From NCBI GenBank assembly GCA_009746045.1, contig RPFO01001044.1, positions 55,001 to 119,000 of the forward strand: DNA of 64,000 bases. Direction: 5' to 3'. The notes beneath the pieces are model-generated. The model had not been told where the DNA came from, made no database searches, and was given only the letters and a program-made list of their open reading frames with translations. Origin of the DNA: Mesostigma viride. Its lineage: Eukaryota > Streptophyta > Mesostigmatophyceae > Mesostigmatales > Mesostigmataceae. The position numbers were made by a program, and so were the translations under genes. The first letter of the stretch is position 1. Every line of letters starts with the position of its first letter. Positions 33,786-44,034 of this stretch are shown here, piece after piece.

Positions 33786-34763
33786 TCACTTGCGCCCGAA
33801 GAGCGTAGGAATTCCCTCAGTCACGAGAAGGTCAAGCACGCCGCGGAGGAACTGCTTCTCCTCGGCTCTGTTCATGGGCTGCAAGTTGACTCCAAAGGGG
33901 ACAAACTCGTCCCTCTGGTCTTTGGGTTTTTCCAGGAGCTTCTTCAAGCCGTTGTCTTGGCTGTACCCCTCCAAGAGGATCTTCGCCTTGAAGGGCGCGT
34001 TCCTTGCGCAATTGTGGCAGCGGACGCGGATCTGGTCCGAGAACTGGTCCGGGACAATATAGGCAGACATGACGTCGTGCAAGAACCTCACCGTGCAGGT
34101 GGAGCACTCCTTCGGGGGCCAACAGCTCGCAACGTTCGAGTTCTGCAGGTAGAGAGAAGTCCCTTGCTCCCCGGCCTGCGTGTCCATCTTCCAGTCCCTC
34201 ACGAAACTCTGCACGAGCTCGTTCTCCTTTTCTGTTCTGACTTCGTTGTCGGCCACCTTCAACTTGCGAATTGCGATCACGACCTTCTTTTGGTAGCAGG
34301 GCTCGCACAGAGTGGTCTTGTTGCGCATGTGCTGCGTTGCAGGCGTATCGTGGACGAAGGCAGCTCCAGTGACGTACGACATGCACTCCACGCACGAATA
34401 GGAGCGGCGAGGTGGCGTCTCTTGCTCAGGGACTCGGTAGCGCATGAGCGAATCCGAATACTTGTGCACGAAGTCGGCGATTTGAGGGATGGCCTTGACG
34501 CAGCCATCGCACTTGCACTCGACGGAGCCTTGGTCGTTTTTGAAGAGGTAGAAAAAGTCCGTCGGCGTGTGGAAACAGGTGTCGCAGATACGCGGCCTCA
34601 CCAAGTCGAAAGCGGAGTCCTTGACGGGGTTCGACTCGTCGCTGTGCTCCACGAGGACAGGCTTCTTGCAGGCGTGCTTCTTTCGCTTGGATATGGCTGC
34701 CAAGGAGAGAGGGAACAGCGGGGTGTTGTTGAGGCGAACAGAGGACCTGGTAGCGGGAGCCAT
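33786..34763 (-). CDS. CxxC-rich zinc-binding protein
   Basis: 325 residues from the ATG at 34,763, chosen because a TATA-like TACAAAG (about 34,842) lies 80 nt upstream, as in neighbouring genes. The N-terminus is basic. Pairs CDTC, CKCDGC, CVEC, CEPC, CSTC and CHNC are spread over residues about 75-265, suggesting three or more zinc sites. The layout resembles the CxxC-rich gene of the palindrome, and they may be distant paralogs. Function unknown. Confidence 0.8.
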   Translation of the reverse strand: MAPATRSSVRLNNTPLFPLSLAAISKRKKHACKKPVLVEHSDESNPVKDSAFDLVRPRICDTCFHTPTDFFYLFKNDQGSVECKCDGCVKAIPQIADFVHKYSDSLMRYRVPEQETPPRRSYSCVECMSYVTGAAFVHDTPATQHMRNKTTLCEPCYQKKVVIAIRKLKVADNEVRTEKENELVQSFVRDWKMDTQAGEQGTSLYLQNSNVASCWPPKECSTCTVRFLHDVMSAYIVPDQFSDQIRVRCHNCARNAPFKAKILLEGYSQDNGLKKLLEKPKDQRDEFVPFGVNLQPMNRAEEKQFLRGVLDLLVTEGIPTLFGRK

Positions 34764-35148
34764 GGATGGATGAGAGTGTGAGAGGGATTGCGCGAGAGAA
34801 AACGAGAGCGAGATGGGAAACAAGTCGCAAACTTGGAGTCTTTGTACCTCTCGGGAGCGGCTGTCCACGGGGACACAGAGTTTCGGTTACTTATCCACTG
34901 GATTTCGGTTACGATTGGCGCGGCGCTGTACGGCCTTATCCACGAGAATTCGGTTACAAATGACGCGACGCCGTACGGGCTTATCCACAGGGTCTCAGTT
35001 ACGATTTACGGATAGTGTACGGACGCCGTCCCAAAATACTACTTGAAGTATTTTGCCACTTGGCATGCAATTGTGTTTGACTCATTGTTGGTATTCAAGT
35101 TTATGTGAAAATGGTTTTTCATTAATAAAAATAATACACAAGGATCAT
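34764..35148. promoter_or_regulatory. Promoter region with GGTTACG and TTATCCAC boxes
   Basis: Repeated pairs of ttatccac and cggttacgatt/cggttacaaat boxes, with CCACGGG, at about 34,860-35,010, upstream of the gene at 34,763. The 3' flank of the gene on the right lies beyond, with ttcattaataaaaataat. Confidence 0.6.
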
Positions 35149-36029
35149 TTACTGAACCAGAGATACATCCACTTGCTTTCCAGCAACGACAATTTCAGTG
35201 GAAGGATTAGCCTTTTTCATCTCGGCCTGCATCCTATCAATGTGGTCTTCCCGGATCCTCTGGCACTGCTCCTGCCAGGCACGTTTCTCAGCATCCTGAA
35301 TCTCCCCCAAGCCGCCTGAGTCTTGAGTTGAATTTCCTTGATTTTTGCAGGGGTTTCCTCGAGCTGGCTAGCGGAAGTCAGGTACGTGGTGATAGGCGTC
35401 CATGAACCGGGCATGGGGAGGTGAAACTTGGCATGCATTTTCTCCAAGCGCGTCTTCGGCGCGCCGGGGGCGGAGGGAACCATATCCGCCTGGGCAACGT
35501 TGAACATCACAGACCAATCCAGCACGGAGTAGGCCGGAGCCCAGATGATGCCCACCTTGAGAATCGGATCAGGCTGCTGGGCGGATACGGGGAAGTTGAC
35601 TTGGAGCGGAATCGGGTTGCCAATCGGATCCAATTCATGATGCCAAAACGCTTCAGAGGCGGAAGGCCTTATCTTCTGAAGAACGGGCTCTTGATTTTTT
35701 TTCCTGGGCAGCATGGTCCACTCATGAGAGGGCACAGAACGGCCGTTCTTGAGGTGAGTCGGGGAAACGAGCGCGCAGTGGGCAAAAAGCATTTCCAATG
35801 AGTCTGGAAAGCCCCCCATTACTGCAAATTGATCCATAACGTGAGCTGTCACCTTGGTCATTGCCCTCATCCCCGTTAGCTTGGTTTGAGCCACCAGTTG
35901 ACCCACCTCAGCGAACTCCCCCACGCACAAGACCCTGAACTCGGAGAAGTCACCAAATGGATCCGTTTTCTCACGGAGTTCGTAAAGCTCTGGGACTTGG
36001 TACACTGTATAAACGACCTGGTCGGCCAT
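35149..36029 (-). pseudogene. Unknown protein, frame broken in a short C/G run
   Basis: From the ATG at 36,029, about 78 nt after a TATAAAA box (36,108-36,114, minus strand). About 240 codons run with protein-like composition, rich in Pro, Val and aromatic residues. At a run of five Cs on the plus strand (35,304-35,308) the frame must shift to reach a convincing C-terminus starting EIQDAEKRAWQEQC and ending at a TAA at 35,149. Without the shift the frame runs to 35,217 with unlike composition. No domain recognised. The 5' UTR has a GA repeat. Confidence 0.65.
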
Positions 36030-36754
36030 AGCTGAGAGAGAGAGAGAGAGAGTTAGAGATCAGGTGCTAGTGAGAGCGAGGTGAGAGCCCCGTGGTCGTG
36101 CACCGGGTTTTATACCTTCCAGGCCGCCGGGCGGTTACAAAGTGCTGAATTAGCCACGTAGCCACTTTTCGGCCGTTACCGGGCCGCGGTCCACCACGGG
36201 GATATTTATTTTCGCGGCCACGCAGCCACGGGAGAACTTTCCGGCGGTTACTTTGTCCACGGGGGCAGGGTTTTTGCGGTTACGGAACCACGAGGAAAAA
36301 TATCTGGCGGTTACGTTGTCCACGGGGACAGGGTTTTCGCGGCCACGCAGCCACGGGAAAAAATATCCGGCGGTTACTTTGTCCACGGGGAAACTTTTGC
36401 GCGGTTACGGAATCGGATAGTTACGGTTACGCCGCCGCGGAAAAAAATCCCGTGGCCTTCCACGGTCCACGGGGACAAGATAGTTACGGTTACGCTTCTA
36501 GAAGAAAAAAATCCCGTGGTCGCCAGTGTCCACGGGGACACTTTTGCGCGGTTACGACGACGGTTACGGTTGCACGCGCCTATCTAGCGGCTCGTGGCTC
36601 GCCACGAAGCGATATGCGGACTTCAGCACTCGACCACGGGAGATCTCGTCAAGAAGTGGCAGCAAGGTATAAAAGGCGCCTCCCCACCTCGTCTCGCCAC
36701 TCGCATCCCACTCGCTCAACGCACCCAACACTCTCCTCTCACACTTTCGCAGCT
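36030..36754. promoter_or_regulatory. Divergent promoter region with CCACGGG/GGTTAC array
   Basis: Between two divergent genes, with TATA boxes at 36,108-36,114 (minus) and 36,668-36,675 (plus). From 36,150 to 36,560 units such as cggttactttgtccacgggg recur, with CCACGGG, GGTTACG and CCGCGG words at spacings of 20-70 bp. Same box vocabulary as in the palindrome promoters. Confidence 0.75.
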
Positions 36755-38181
36755 ATGGCGGAATACCAAGGCCCCTCGGATCTCGCCATCCTCCTGTGCG
36801 AGCGGGATATCTTCCTCAAGCGCGAAATTTATCTGGCCAGAGGCGAGGCGCATTTCGGCAAGTGCAAGAAGCCTCTCCCTTTTCTCCTCTACGAGTACAG
36901 CGGGAGGCCTTCCACCGACAAGTTCAAGCGCCATCGCACCTCCCTTCACGGCTTGAAGAATGCTCGCAGCGTTTTCCAGAAGTCCGTGCAGCTCTACAAC
37001 GAGCCGCCCAAAATCCGCACGCCCGCTCCGTGGGATAACTTCATTCCGTGGTCCACCAACGCCAAGAACTGGAACGACAAGATCGAGCTCTGCTTCAACG
37101 ACGAACTGGTGGCGAAGGCGCACTTGCAGAGGGGGAAGACGCTCGAACTCCTCTGCGACACCACCAAAGAGATCTGCTGGAACGGCTTTATGCACTCGAG
37201 GAGCGCCAAGGACGCCGATAAGCTGGGCCAGAAGCTGGACATCAAGGAGCTGGTGCGCAGGAAGGACTTTTTCGACGAGAGGCGCATCTGGCTCGAGATG
37301 AGGGAGGCGGAAGACGGCAAGAAAGAACTCAGCGCGTCCGCGTCTAGGCACTCCATCAGTCGCGACGGGGGCAGGCCTTCCGCTTTGAAGTTCTTTTTCA
37401 ATCACAACCCCGAGATGCCCTACGACCCGATCTGGATCGTCACCAAGTCCAGATGGGTATTCAACCAGTCCGCGCCTTCGGAGGAGCAGCTCGACACCAG
37501 CGAGAGCATCGAGCCTGCGATCAAAAACATGGAGAAAGTCGTTTGCAGGCTGAGGGACATCCGGTTCAAGGTGCACATGCGGAATCCCTACCGAGACGGG
37601 ATGGAATCCCTCAAGCTGGAGAGGACCTCCGAGCTGCTGCCCCAGTGGGCCAGGACTCAGTTCAGCCCCCCCCCGCTTGGTGCCTGACCCCGGTGCTGGA
37701 GGCGATTCAGAAGGAGCGCGCTGCGACCCCTCTGGAGGAGAGGGACACGGATCAGTTCGAGATCTACCAGGCGCGGTTGCAGGAGGAATGGGAGGAGGAG
37801 AAGAGGGAGTGCGAGAAGCACCCATACGTGGAGGAGGAGTGGGTCAAGGAGGATCGCGCCAACCGCATGCTGGGCCAGAACTTGTTGCTGGCGAGGCTGT
37901 TTGAGCAGGAGGAGAGGGAGCTGCAGGAGGAGAGGAGGCAGAAGGAGAAGAAGGAGCGCGAGGAGAAGATGTTGCAGGAGGAGAGGAGGAAGGCAGAGGG
38001 CATTCCGTCCGCCTTCTGCATGTGGCGCCAGGAGGAGCAGGCGCCAGTGGTGCAGGCTGTGGAGCAGGCGGCGCCGGTCGTGCAGATCACACAGATGATC
38101 CTGCGCAGCTCCTCGCGGAAGCGCGGGGAGATGGAGAAGATGGTGACCCGTTCTCGCGCCAAGGTGGCCAGGGTTGTGTAA
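36755..38181 (+). pseudogene. Unknown protein with charged coiled-coil C-terminus, frame broken in C9
   Basis: The ATG at 36,755 lies 87 nt after TATAAAAG. The first about 305 codons encode a mixed, partly helical protein (starting MAEYQGPSDL). At a run of nine Cs (37,666-37,674) the frame must change. The other frame continues as a Glu/Arg-rich coiled coil (EERELQEERRQKEKKEREEK region) and ends with a basic tail at 38,181. One gene of about 475 codons is the simplest reading. No family recognised. Confidence 0.7.
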
Positions 38182-38341
38182 ATTAGGATGTCCTCGTACA
38201 CACTTAGTCTAGCCCCGTGACGGGGTGTAATCTATCCTTTATTTTTTAATGAAAAAACACAAGTCCAACAATGAGCCCAATCTCAACAATGAGTCACCCA
38301 AACTTTCGCGAAAAAACACAAGTCCTAAACAGCCTAGGTAG

Positions 38342-38516
38342 GTGACAGACGCAAGCATAGTCCACGGGAGTGACAGACGCAAGCATAGTCCACAGGAGTG
38401 ACAGACGCAAGCATAGTCCACGGGAGTGACAGACGCAAGCATAGTCCACGGGAGTGACAGACGCAAGCATAGTCCACGGGAGTGACAGACGCAAGCATAG
38501 TCCACGGGAGTGACAG
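38342..38516. repeat. Tandem repeat, 6 copies of a 28-bp unit containing CCACGGG
   Basis: Unit gtgacagacgcaagcatagt plus ccacggga, starting at 38,342 and every 28 bp after, then a partial seventh copy. Each unit carries the CCACGGG word seen in the promoter arrays. It lies in the 3' flank of the preceding gene with no gene following on that strand. Confidence 0.93.
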
Positions 38517-38554
38517 ATGCGAGAAGCGCGACGAGGCCCGCGGCAGTGTGGAGT

Positions 38555-39840
38555 GGAGATGGAGATAGTGGAGATTCATCTCCATACCCCCCCTCCCTTC
38601 TCCCAAAACTTTTCTGGCAGGAAATACTCACGCAAATTCCAATATTGTCCCGTGGAATCCTAACTGTCCAATTCCAAGTATTTTACGCGATGGTGACAGA
38701 AGCCAGCACGGGGTGGAGATAGTGGAGATGGAGGTGGAGATAGGTACCTCCACCACTTTGACCTTTGTGTTTCGAAAAGGAGAAGGATTTTGGAGGAAAG
38801 GGACAGCGGGATCGGATCGGGGGAGTCTCTAGGATTCTGATAAACCGGGTTTCATGACAAGTTTCTCGGTGCTCGAGAGCCAGTCCTCGGGGTTCCACGG
38901 AGTGGAGATAGTGGAGATAGTGGAGATGCATCTCCATACCCCCCCCTCCTTCGAAAAACTTTTTTGGCTGGAACGGAATGCAGTCTCTGCGCTGGCAGGT
39001 GCCGGGAAATGCTATGAATATACATAAAATTTTATGGGCAGCAGAGAGAAATAGTTGTAAATATACAAAATTTTATGGGCAGCAGAGGGAAACTTTTATA
39101 CTTCCCGTGGAATATATACAAAATTTTATGGGCAGCAGAGAGAAACTTTTATACTTCCCGTGGAATATATACAAAATTTTATGGGCAGCAGAGGGAAACT
39201 TTTATACTTCCCGTGGAATATATACAAAATTTTATGGGCAGCAGAGAGAAATAGTTGTAAATATGCAAAATTTTATGGGCAGCAGAGAGACAGGGCTTGG
39301 CGGCAGACGCGAGAACTCTGGTCCAGGAAAAAGTTTTTCAAGGGAGGGGGGGGTATGGAGATGAATCTCCACTATCTCCACTATCTCCACTCTGTCGAAT
39401 GCCGAGAATTCTCCCGCCCGGTGGGAACTGGGTCGAGAGAGGGGCGGGCACGGAAAGCCAGAGAGTCGCCTGATCGCATCCCGCTATCCGTTTCCTCCAA
39501 AATCCTTCTCCTTTTCAAAACACAAAGGTCAAAGTCGTGGAGGTACCTATCTCCACCTCTATCTCCACTATCTCCACTCCGTCACCGCCCGGGAAAGTTT
39601 TTCGAGAGGAGGGGGGGGATGGAGATGAATCTCCACTATCTCCACTATCTCCACCGCCCCGCGCACCCTCTTATGCTGTCACGCGTCACCATCGCGTAAA
39701 ATACTTATAATTGGACAGTTAGGATTCCACGGGACAATATTGGAATTTGCATGAGTATTTCCTGCCAGAAAAGTTTTGGGAGAAGGGAGGGGGGGTATGG
39801 AGATGCATCTCCACTATCTCCATCTCCACCCCCTATGCCA
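38555..39840. repeat. Large imperfect non-coding inverted repeat (about 1.3 kb)
   Basis: The left half (38,555-38,990) matches the reverse complement of the right half (39,300-39,840). Blocks that pair include ccaatattgtcccgtggaat (38,638) with its complement near 39,740, the caaaggtcaaa blocks near 38,765 and 39,525, and the gaaaaactttttt blocks near 38,955 and 39,330. Repeated ggagatagtggagat words, themselves part of small palindromes, mark each block. Centre near 39,190. No gene. It may be an origin, a packaging site or a mobile foldback element. Confidence 0.8.
39013..39290. repeat. Tandem repeat at the centre of the inverted repeat
   Basis: Six copies of acaaaattttatgggcagca-type sequence at spacings of 41 and 54 bp, joined by acttttatacttcccgtgga or atagttgtaaat linkers. 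It forms the loop of the larger inverted repeat. Confidence 0.85.
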
Positions 39841-39964
39841 GAATTAGAGAAGACTCATTGTGGGCACGCATGTTTGAGACACAAGTCGAGTTTGCATTAA
39901 AAATAGGATTACGAGTTTAATAAATAGGAGAGAGGGGCTGACAGAGTCCTATTCCCCACAGTAT

Positions 39965-40705
39965 TCACAGTTTGACAGAGGCGGCCATCTCGTGCAGGCT
40001 CTTGCACGGATCGAAGGTGGCATCCAAGTCCAGATCGTCAAAGTTGCAGCCGAAGAACGTGTCATCCACGTCCAGATCCTGGCGGGGGGACTTGCTCCCC
40101 ACCTCCTCCTCCTCCTCGGAGGAGGTGTAAGAGTACGAGGGGACGGAGCCTTCGAAATCGCTCATCTCGTGATCGGAAGGAGCCTGCTCCTCCTCCTCCT
40201 GCTCCTCCTCCTCGACTTGGTCGACAGAAACGGGGGCCTCGCGATTTTCCCTGTCCATCCGGGCCAAACGGGCATTCTCCAGCTCGCGAGCGGCGTTTTC
40301 GCGGCCCAAAATCTCGTCGCGAGTCACCACCCAGGCGGCAAGCGGGTTGCCGCGAGAGAAATCGGAGCACCGCATGGAGAGTCTGGGCAGATCCTTGACT
40401 CTGGCGCCCATCCCGTCGTGCGGGGGCTTGAAATCGCGGCGGCGGCGGGAGGGAACGCACACCTTCTTGGGGGCGGGGAAGTTCTCGTCACGGGGCGTTT
40501 CGAAGAGCCCCATTTCGTGCTTCATCCGCTGCCATAGCTCCTCCTCCATCCTCTGCTTCTCGGCCTTGTTGCGCTTTGCGTTGGCGAGGCGTTTGGAGCG
40601 GCACTTGGAACAGCGACTCGTGCGCTTGCAACCGCGCTTGGGGAGGAACTCGTCGCTGTCCTTCGGGAAACGCAGGCCGCAATCGCGGCAGGCCGCAGTC
40701 GCCAT
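39965..40705 (-). CDS. Zinc-ribbon-like protein with acidic C-terminus
   Basis: 246 residues. The N-terminal 40 residues hold CRDC, then CKRTSRCSKC, a likely zinc-binding cluster. A basic Lys/Arg/Gln stretch follows, then a very acidic C-terminal half (Glu-rich about 160-175 and 195-205, Asp-rich 210-225). Finger, basic helix and acidic tail would suit a transcription regulator (inference). A TATAAAA box at 40,780-40,786 lies 75 nt before the ATG. Confidence 0.75.
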   Translation of the reverse strand: MATAACRDCGLRFPKDSDEFLPKRGCKRTSRCSKCRSKRLANAKRNKAEKQRMEEELWQRMKHEMGLFETPRDENFPAPKKVCVPSRRRRDFKPPHDGMGARVKDLPRLSMRCSDFSRGNPLAAWVVTRDEILGRENAARELENARLARMDRENREAPVSVDQVEEEEQEEEEQAPSDHEMSDFEGSVPSYSYTSSEEEEEVGSKSPRQDLDVDDTFFGCNFDDLDLDATFDPCKSLHEMAASVKL

Positions 40706-41043
40706 GGCAGGAAATGGAAAGGGTTCGAGAGCGTGAGAGAGAGAGAGCGAGAGTGCGTGCGACGAGGAGGGCGGCGGGGTTTTATACCCGCGCGGTGCTC
40801 GCCTCGCCGCGTGAAAAAATTACGCGGTCGGCGGTTAGGTTCCGTTACGTGTCCGTGGACACTTATTCGGGCGCGAGACGCGCCACGTCTCCTCCGAAAA
40901 CCGTTACTTCCCGTGCCGGGCCGCGGTTACGGACGGACCAAACGGCGGTTACGCGCCGACCGCCAGCCGTAACGGTACCACGGGACGACCCAGAGACGGT
41001 GCACCGCAGGGGGGCCTGGGAGGGACCCAAGGGGTTTAGGGGG
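40706..41043. promoter_or_regulatory. Upstream region with TATA box and GTTAC/CCGCGG boxes
   Basis: TATAAAA (minus) at 40,780-40,786, a GA repeat in the leader, and further up ccgttacttcccg, gcggttacg and gtaacggtaccacggg words at 40,840-40,985. This is the rightmost clear occurrence of the CCACGGG/GTTACG promoter style. Confidence 0.65.
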
Positions 41044-42774
41044 CTATTTTTTGCAGGTGGCGCGTTTTCGAGTTCGCGCGTTTTTACGCACTCGTTTTTG
41101 GCCAGCCGGCGCATCGTGAAATTCGTCGTCACTGCTGTCACTTTCTTGTCTTTCCTCCGCGTCCTCGTAACCATCCGTCCCTGTATACTCGATATCATCC
41201 AGTTTGCCGCCGGATAAAGGGTACCAAAACTCTTCGCCGTGCTTCTCTTTCATGGTTTCCGCCGGAATGGTTTTATTTCGCTCTTGCATGCGCGCTTTCC
41301 GTTCTTCGGCTAATTCTGGTACCCCCCACTCCTTCTCTTGGGCTTCCTTATATTCGTGTTGTTCTTGCTGGAAGGCTTTTGTGGACGCTTTGTTTTTGCG
41401 AGCGGGATCAAAATACATCCTCATTCGCGCTTCTCGCCTATTCTCTTCCAGTTGTTCGCGAGAAACTGGAATGTCGCTATTCAATGTTGTGTGATTCAAA
41501 CTTCCTAAATAAAGTTGGTTTAGTTTTTCGAACACGGGACCGTGTTGTTCGTACTTAAAATCTTTATCGCGGTTTCCGTCCCTGTCTCTCGTGTCTTGTT
41601 GGATCGTGTGCACCATCTCGTGAGCCATTATTCGCGCCAATAACTCCATTTGTGATTCAAGTTGTATATTATCGACATACAACCTCATTTTTGGGTTCGG
41701 ATTCGCAAATGATTTCAAAAACTCGTTTTTATTCAACGCTATATACCTGCCATCGTGCATGTTGATTGCATAGTGGGTTTGTCCTTTAGAGGTTTGTGTG
41801 ATATGCTTATTTAGACTCTCTGGTTCAAACTGGAAAGCGACATCTTTCATGGGAAACCCCCCTCCAAAGATGTGTTTGTTTAGCACGTGAGCAATTATAT
41901 CAATATCATCGTCGTTAATGTCGAGTTTCCCGTTCTTCACGAGGCCGTTACGATTTTTTTTTAACCTCGCTTCCATTTCTCTCACGACATTTTTCATTGG
42001 GATTCGAAGATCGTCAAGGGTTTTCAGAGAATGGTCTACTTTTAGGAACGTGTCCGATGAAGGCGAACGGTTGAAATGGGCTCCTCTGCGACGGGGTTCG
42101 TCGTAAAGACTTCTCCCTTCCCGTTCCAGCTGCTTCAAATACTCGTCCCTGCCACGTATGAACTCTTCTCGGTTTTGAAACGGATATTCATGCGGAAGAA
42201 GCCCAGCTGTCGCATTTTCGAAATACTCGACGTTCGGATCCGGCTCTTCAAAACGTTTCGTTTTGGGGTTAAACCACGTCTTTGTGTCATTAGGCTCTCT
42301 TTCCTGCTCCATAAACATGCGCATATCGATTTTATCTTGTAACATTCGGTTACCGTCGAGGAGTCTGTTTTTGTCGTCAAGTATGTCATAAAAACGACTT
42401 ATCTTTCTGAGTTTATCGCGAAATTCCTTGTTTTCAGGCGCAAAACGGTTGTTAATCTTATTTATTTGTTCAAGCGGTTCTTTTACCTCCTTTTGCTTTA
42501 TCTTCAGCAACCCCTTCATTCCTGCCTGCATCACGCGCGGGTCGATCATTGGCTGTCCCGCCTGTTTCGCGATTTTGCGAGCGATGTCGGTCGGGATTCT
42601 ATCCCACACGCCCGGGGCGAGAGGCGGGCCATCTTCGAGCGATTTCATTCTCGCTCGATGCGTGTTCCTTCTTCTCGCGGAACAAGCCAGATGAGTAGCG
42701 CAAGATTTGCAGCCGCGAGCAGCGGTTAGGAGACACTGTCTGCCATCTTTCGTTTTTCTAAAACAGCGAGGCAT
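41044..42774 (-). CDS. Cys/His-finger protein with SprT-like metalloprotease domain
   Basis: 576 residues. The N-terminus is a short Cys/His finger (C4, C14, C22, C25, H28) of the DUF5763-like type shared by several genes to the right. Residues 55-72 (WDRIPTDIARKIAK) look like an F-box-type helix. The central part ends in HEMVH (385-389), and HG at 411-412 follows, as in the SprT/Wss1 zinc protease domain (HExxH...HGxxF). The C-terminus is charged. SprT-like proteases cleave proteins crosslinked to DNA, so a role in viral DNA repair or replication is plausible (inference). Confidence 0.85.
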   Translation of the reverse strand: MPRCFRKTKDGRQCLLTAARGCKSCATHLACSARRRNTHRARMKSLEDGPPLAPGVWDRIPTDIARKIAKQAGQPMIDPRVMQAGMKGLLKIKQKEVKEPLEQINKINNRFAPENKEFRDKLRKISRFYDILDDKNRLLDGNRMLQDKIDMRMFMEQEREPNDTKTWFNPKTKRFEEPDPNVEYFENATAGLLPHEYPFQNREEFIRGRDEYLKQLEREGRSLYDEPRRRGAHFNRSPSSDTFLKVDHSLKTLDDLRIPMKNVVREMEARLKKNRNGLVKNGKLDINDDDIDIIAHVLNKHIFGGGFPMKDVAFQFEPESLNKHITQTSKGQTHYAINMHDGRYIALNKNEFLKSFANPNPKMRLYVDNIQLESQMELLARIMAHEMVHTIQQDTRDRDGNRDKDFKYEQHGPVFEKLNQLYLGSLNHTTLNSDIPVSREQLEENRREARMRMYFDPARKNKASTKAFQQEQHEYKEAQEKEWGVPELAEERKARMQERNKTIPAETMKEKHGEEFWYPLSGGKLDDIEYTGTDGYEDAEERQESDSSDDEFHDAPAGQKRVRKNARTRKRATCKK

Positions 42775-42836
42775 TTACTTGTAGTTATAAAATGATGAAA
42801 AAATGCGTGCATGAAAAATAATGAAATTTTTTTATT

Positions 42837-43682
42837 ATGGATAATACGTCACAAATGCCTTTTGCCTTATGTTTTCTGGTTTCCAAAGCGTTTTACACGT
42901 CTCAGATCTGGAAAGAATGGCTCGGAGGTGTGCCGCGTGACATGATACGAGTGTTCGTTCACGATTCCGCATTTGCTGGGGTCGAAGAAAAGCGTCTGTT
43001 TGAATGGATCGCAGATGTTGAAGCCACGCGCGTGTCTAGAATCAAAACAAAGTGGTCTCACCCTTCCGTGCTTACAGCAGAGAGCAATCTTTTTGACGCC
43101 GCATTCAGTTACGAAGACGTCACGCATGCAGGACTTGTTAGCGAAAACACGGTGCCGTGCGTCTCACCAAACGATATGATGCAATGGTGCCAGTCTGTGA
43201 AAGGCGTTTCTTTTTTCAGTCCATGGGACCCGGACATCGTTCACATAAGCGCCAGATCCAAAAAGATCTTAAAATCCGTGGGCTGTTCGACCGTCATGTT
43301 TTCAAACCAGTTCTGTTTTCTGGCCAAGAAACATTACGAGTCGATACGCCCGGCTCTCGAAAAATGTATCCTCGCATACGGCGACAAATTTACCACGGAC
43401 TCGTTTGGTACTAACGAGTTCGTGATCTCGACGCTTGTCGACAACATCGTAGGACCCCAAGCGTGGAAAGAATGCGCTTTTGTTCTTATGGAGGAAGAGA
43501 TCGATGCTCCCCATGCAAAATGGTTTGACGAGCGATGGGCAGCGCAAAACCTTTTTACGATCTGCAAAGACGCTCAAAAATCTATTCGAAACGGAAACAT
43601 CCCAATGTGTTGCGCCGTGAGGAAGTTGAGAGACACGACTACGCTGCGTCAGACTCTGAGACGGGCAGGCGTTCTTCCATAG
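42837..43682 (+). CDS. Core-2/I-branching-like glycosyltransferase (GT14-like)
   Basis: 281 residues. FALCFLVSKAF, WKEWLGG, IRVFVHD, an ATRVSRIKTKWSHPS segment and FDAAFSYEDV...LVSENTVPC reproduce the layout of the GT14/DUF266 branching-enzyme family (start strand, HxD-like site, SxSCIPL-like site). Giant viruses often carry glycosyltransferases for virion glycans. No clear membrane anchor. An AT-rich stretch precedes the ATG. The 3' end overlaps the convergent small gene by 44 nt. Confidence 0.7.
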   Translation: MDNTSQMPFALCFLVSKAFYTSQIWKEWLGGVPRDMIRVFVHDSAFAGVEEKRLFEWIADVEATRVSRIKTKWSHPSVLTAESNLFDAAFSYEDVTHAGLVSENTVPCVSPNDMMQWCQSVKGVSFFSPWDPDIVHISARSKKILKSVGCSTVMFSNQFCFLAKKHYESIRPALEKCILAYGDKFTTDSFGTNEFVISTLVDNIVGPQAWKECAFVLMEEEIDAPHAKWFDERWAAQNLFTICKDAQKSIRNGNIPMCCAVRKLRDTTTLRQTLRRAGVLP

Positions 43683-43893
43683 CGTCGAACGACTTTTTCT
43701 GGGACGAACTTCGGCGCCATTCATCGTACCGCCTTTCGAAATCCTCCAAATCTCGGGGCTCGAGTTTCGAGTCGCAGGGGACGGAAGCGAAAAGCTGCTT
43801 CCATGATTTGTCGAAAACGACTTGGTAATTGGCGTCCTCGCGAGTCATTTCGGAAGGAGGCGAGGTTGTTTCTCTCAAGCGGTATATGTACAA
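43639..43893 (-). CDS. Small hypothetical protein
   Basis: 84 residues, or 69 from the internal ATG at 43,848. Charged, with DLEDFERRYDEWRR suggesting a helix. Convergent with the glycosyltransferase gene and overlapping its end. No homology recognised. It is kept because its codon composition looks coding and it fills an otherwise empty gap. Confidence 0.45.
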   Translation of the reverse strand: MYIYRLRETTSPPSEMTREDANYQVVFDKSWKQLFASVPCDSKLEPRDLEDFERRYDEWRRSSSQKKSFDAMEERLPVSESDAA

Positions 43894-44034
43894 ACGCGGA
43901 TGATGTCAAGGAGGAAAATATCTGCCTCGTGACATCATCCGGTTTGTAACGACAACTCGGTTTGTAACCGATTTCGAGAAACAAAACGTATAAAAAAGGG
44001 GTCGCAAGCGTCACAAAGGCACCGGTTTTCGACA

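Noticed and set aside
40863-41198. Frames over the 3' end and flank of the SprT-like gene
   Set aside because: They overlap the real gene antisense or in another frame and cross a promoter array.
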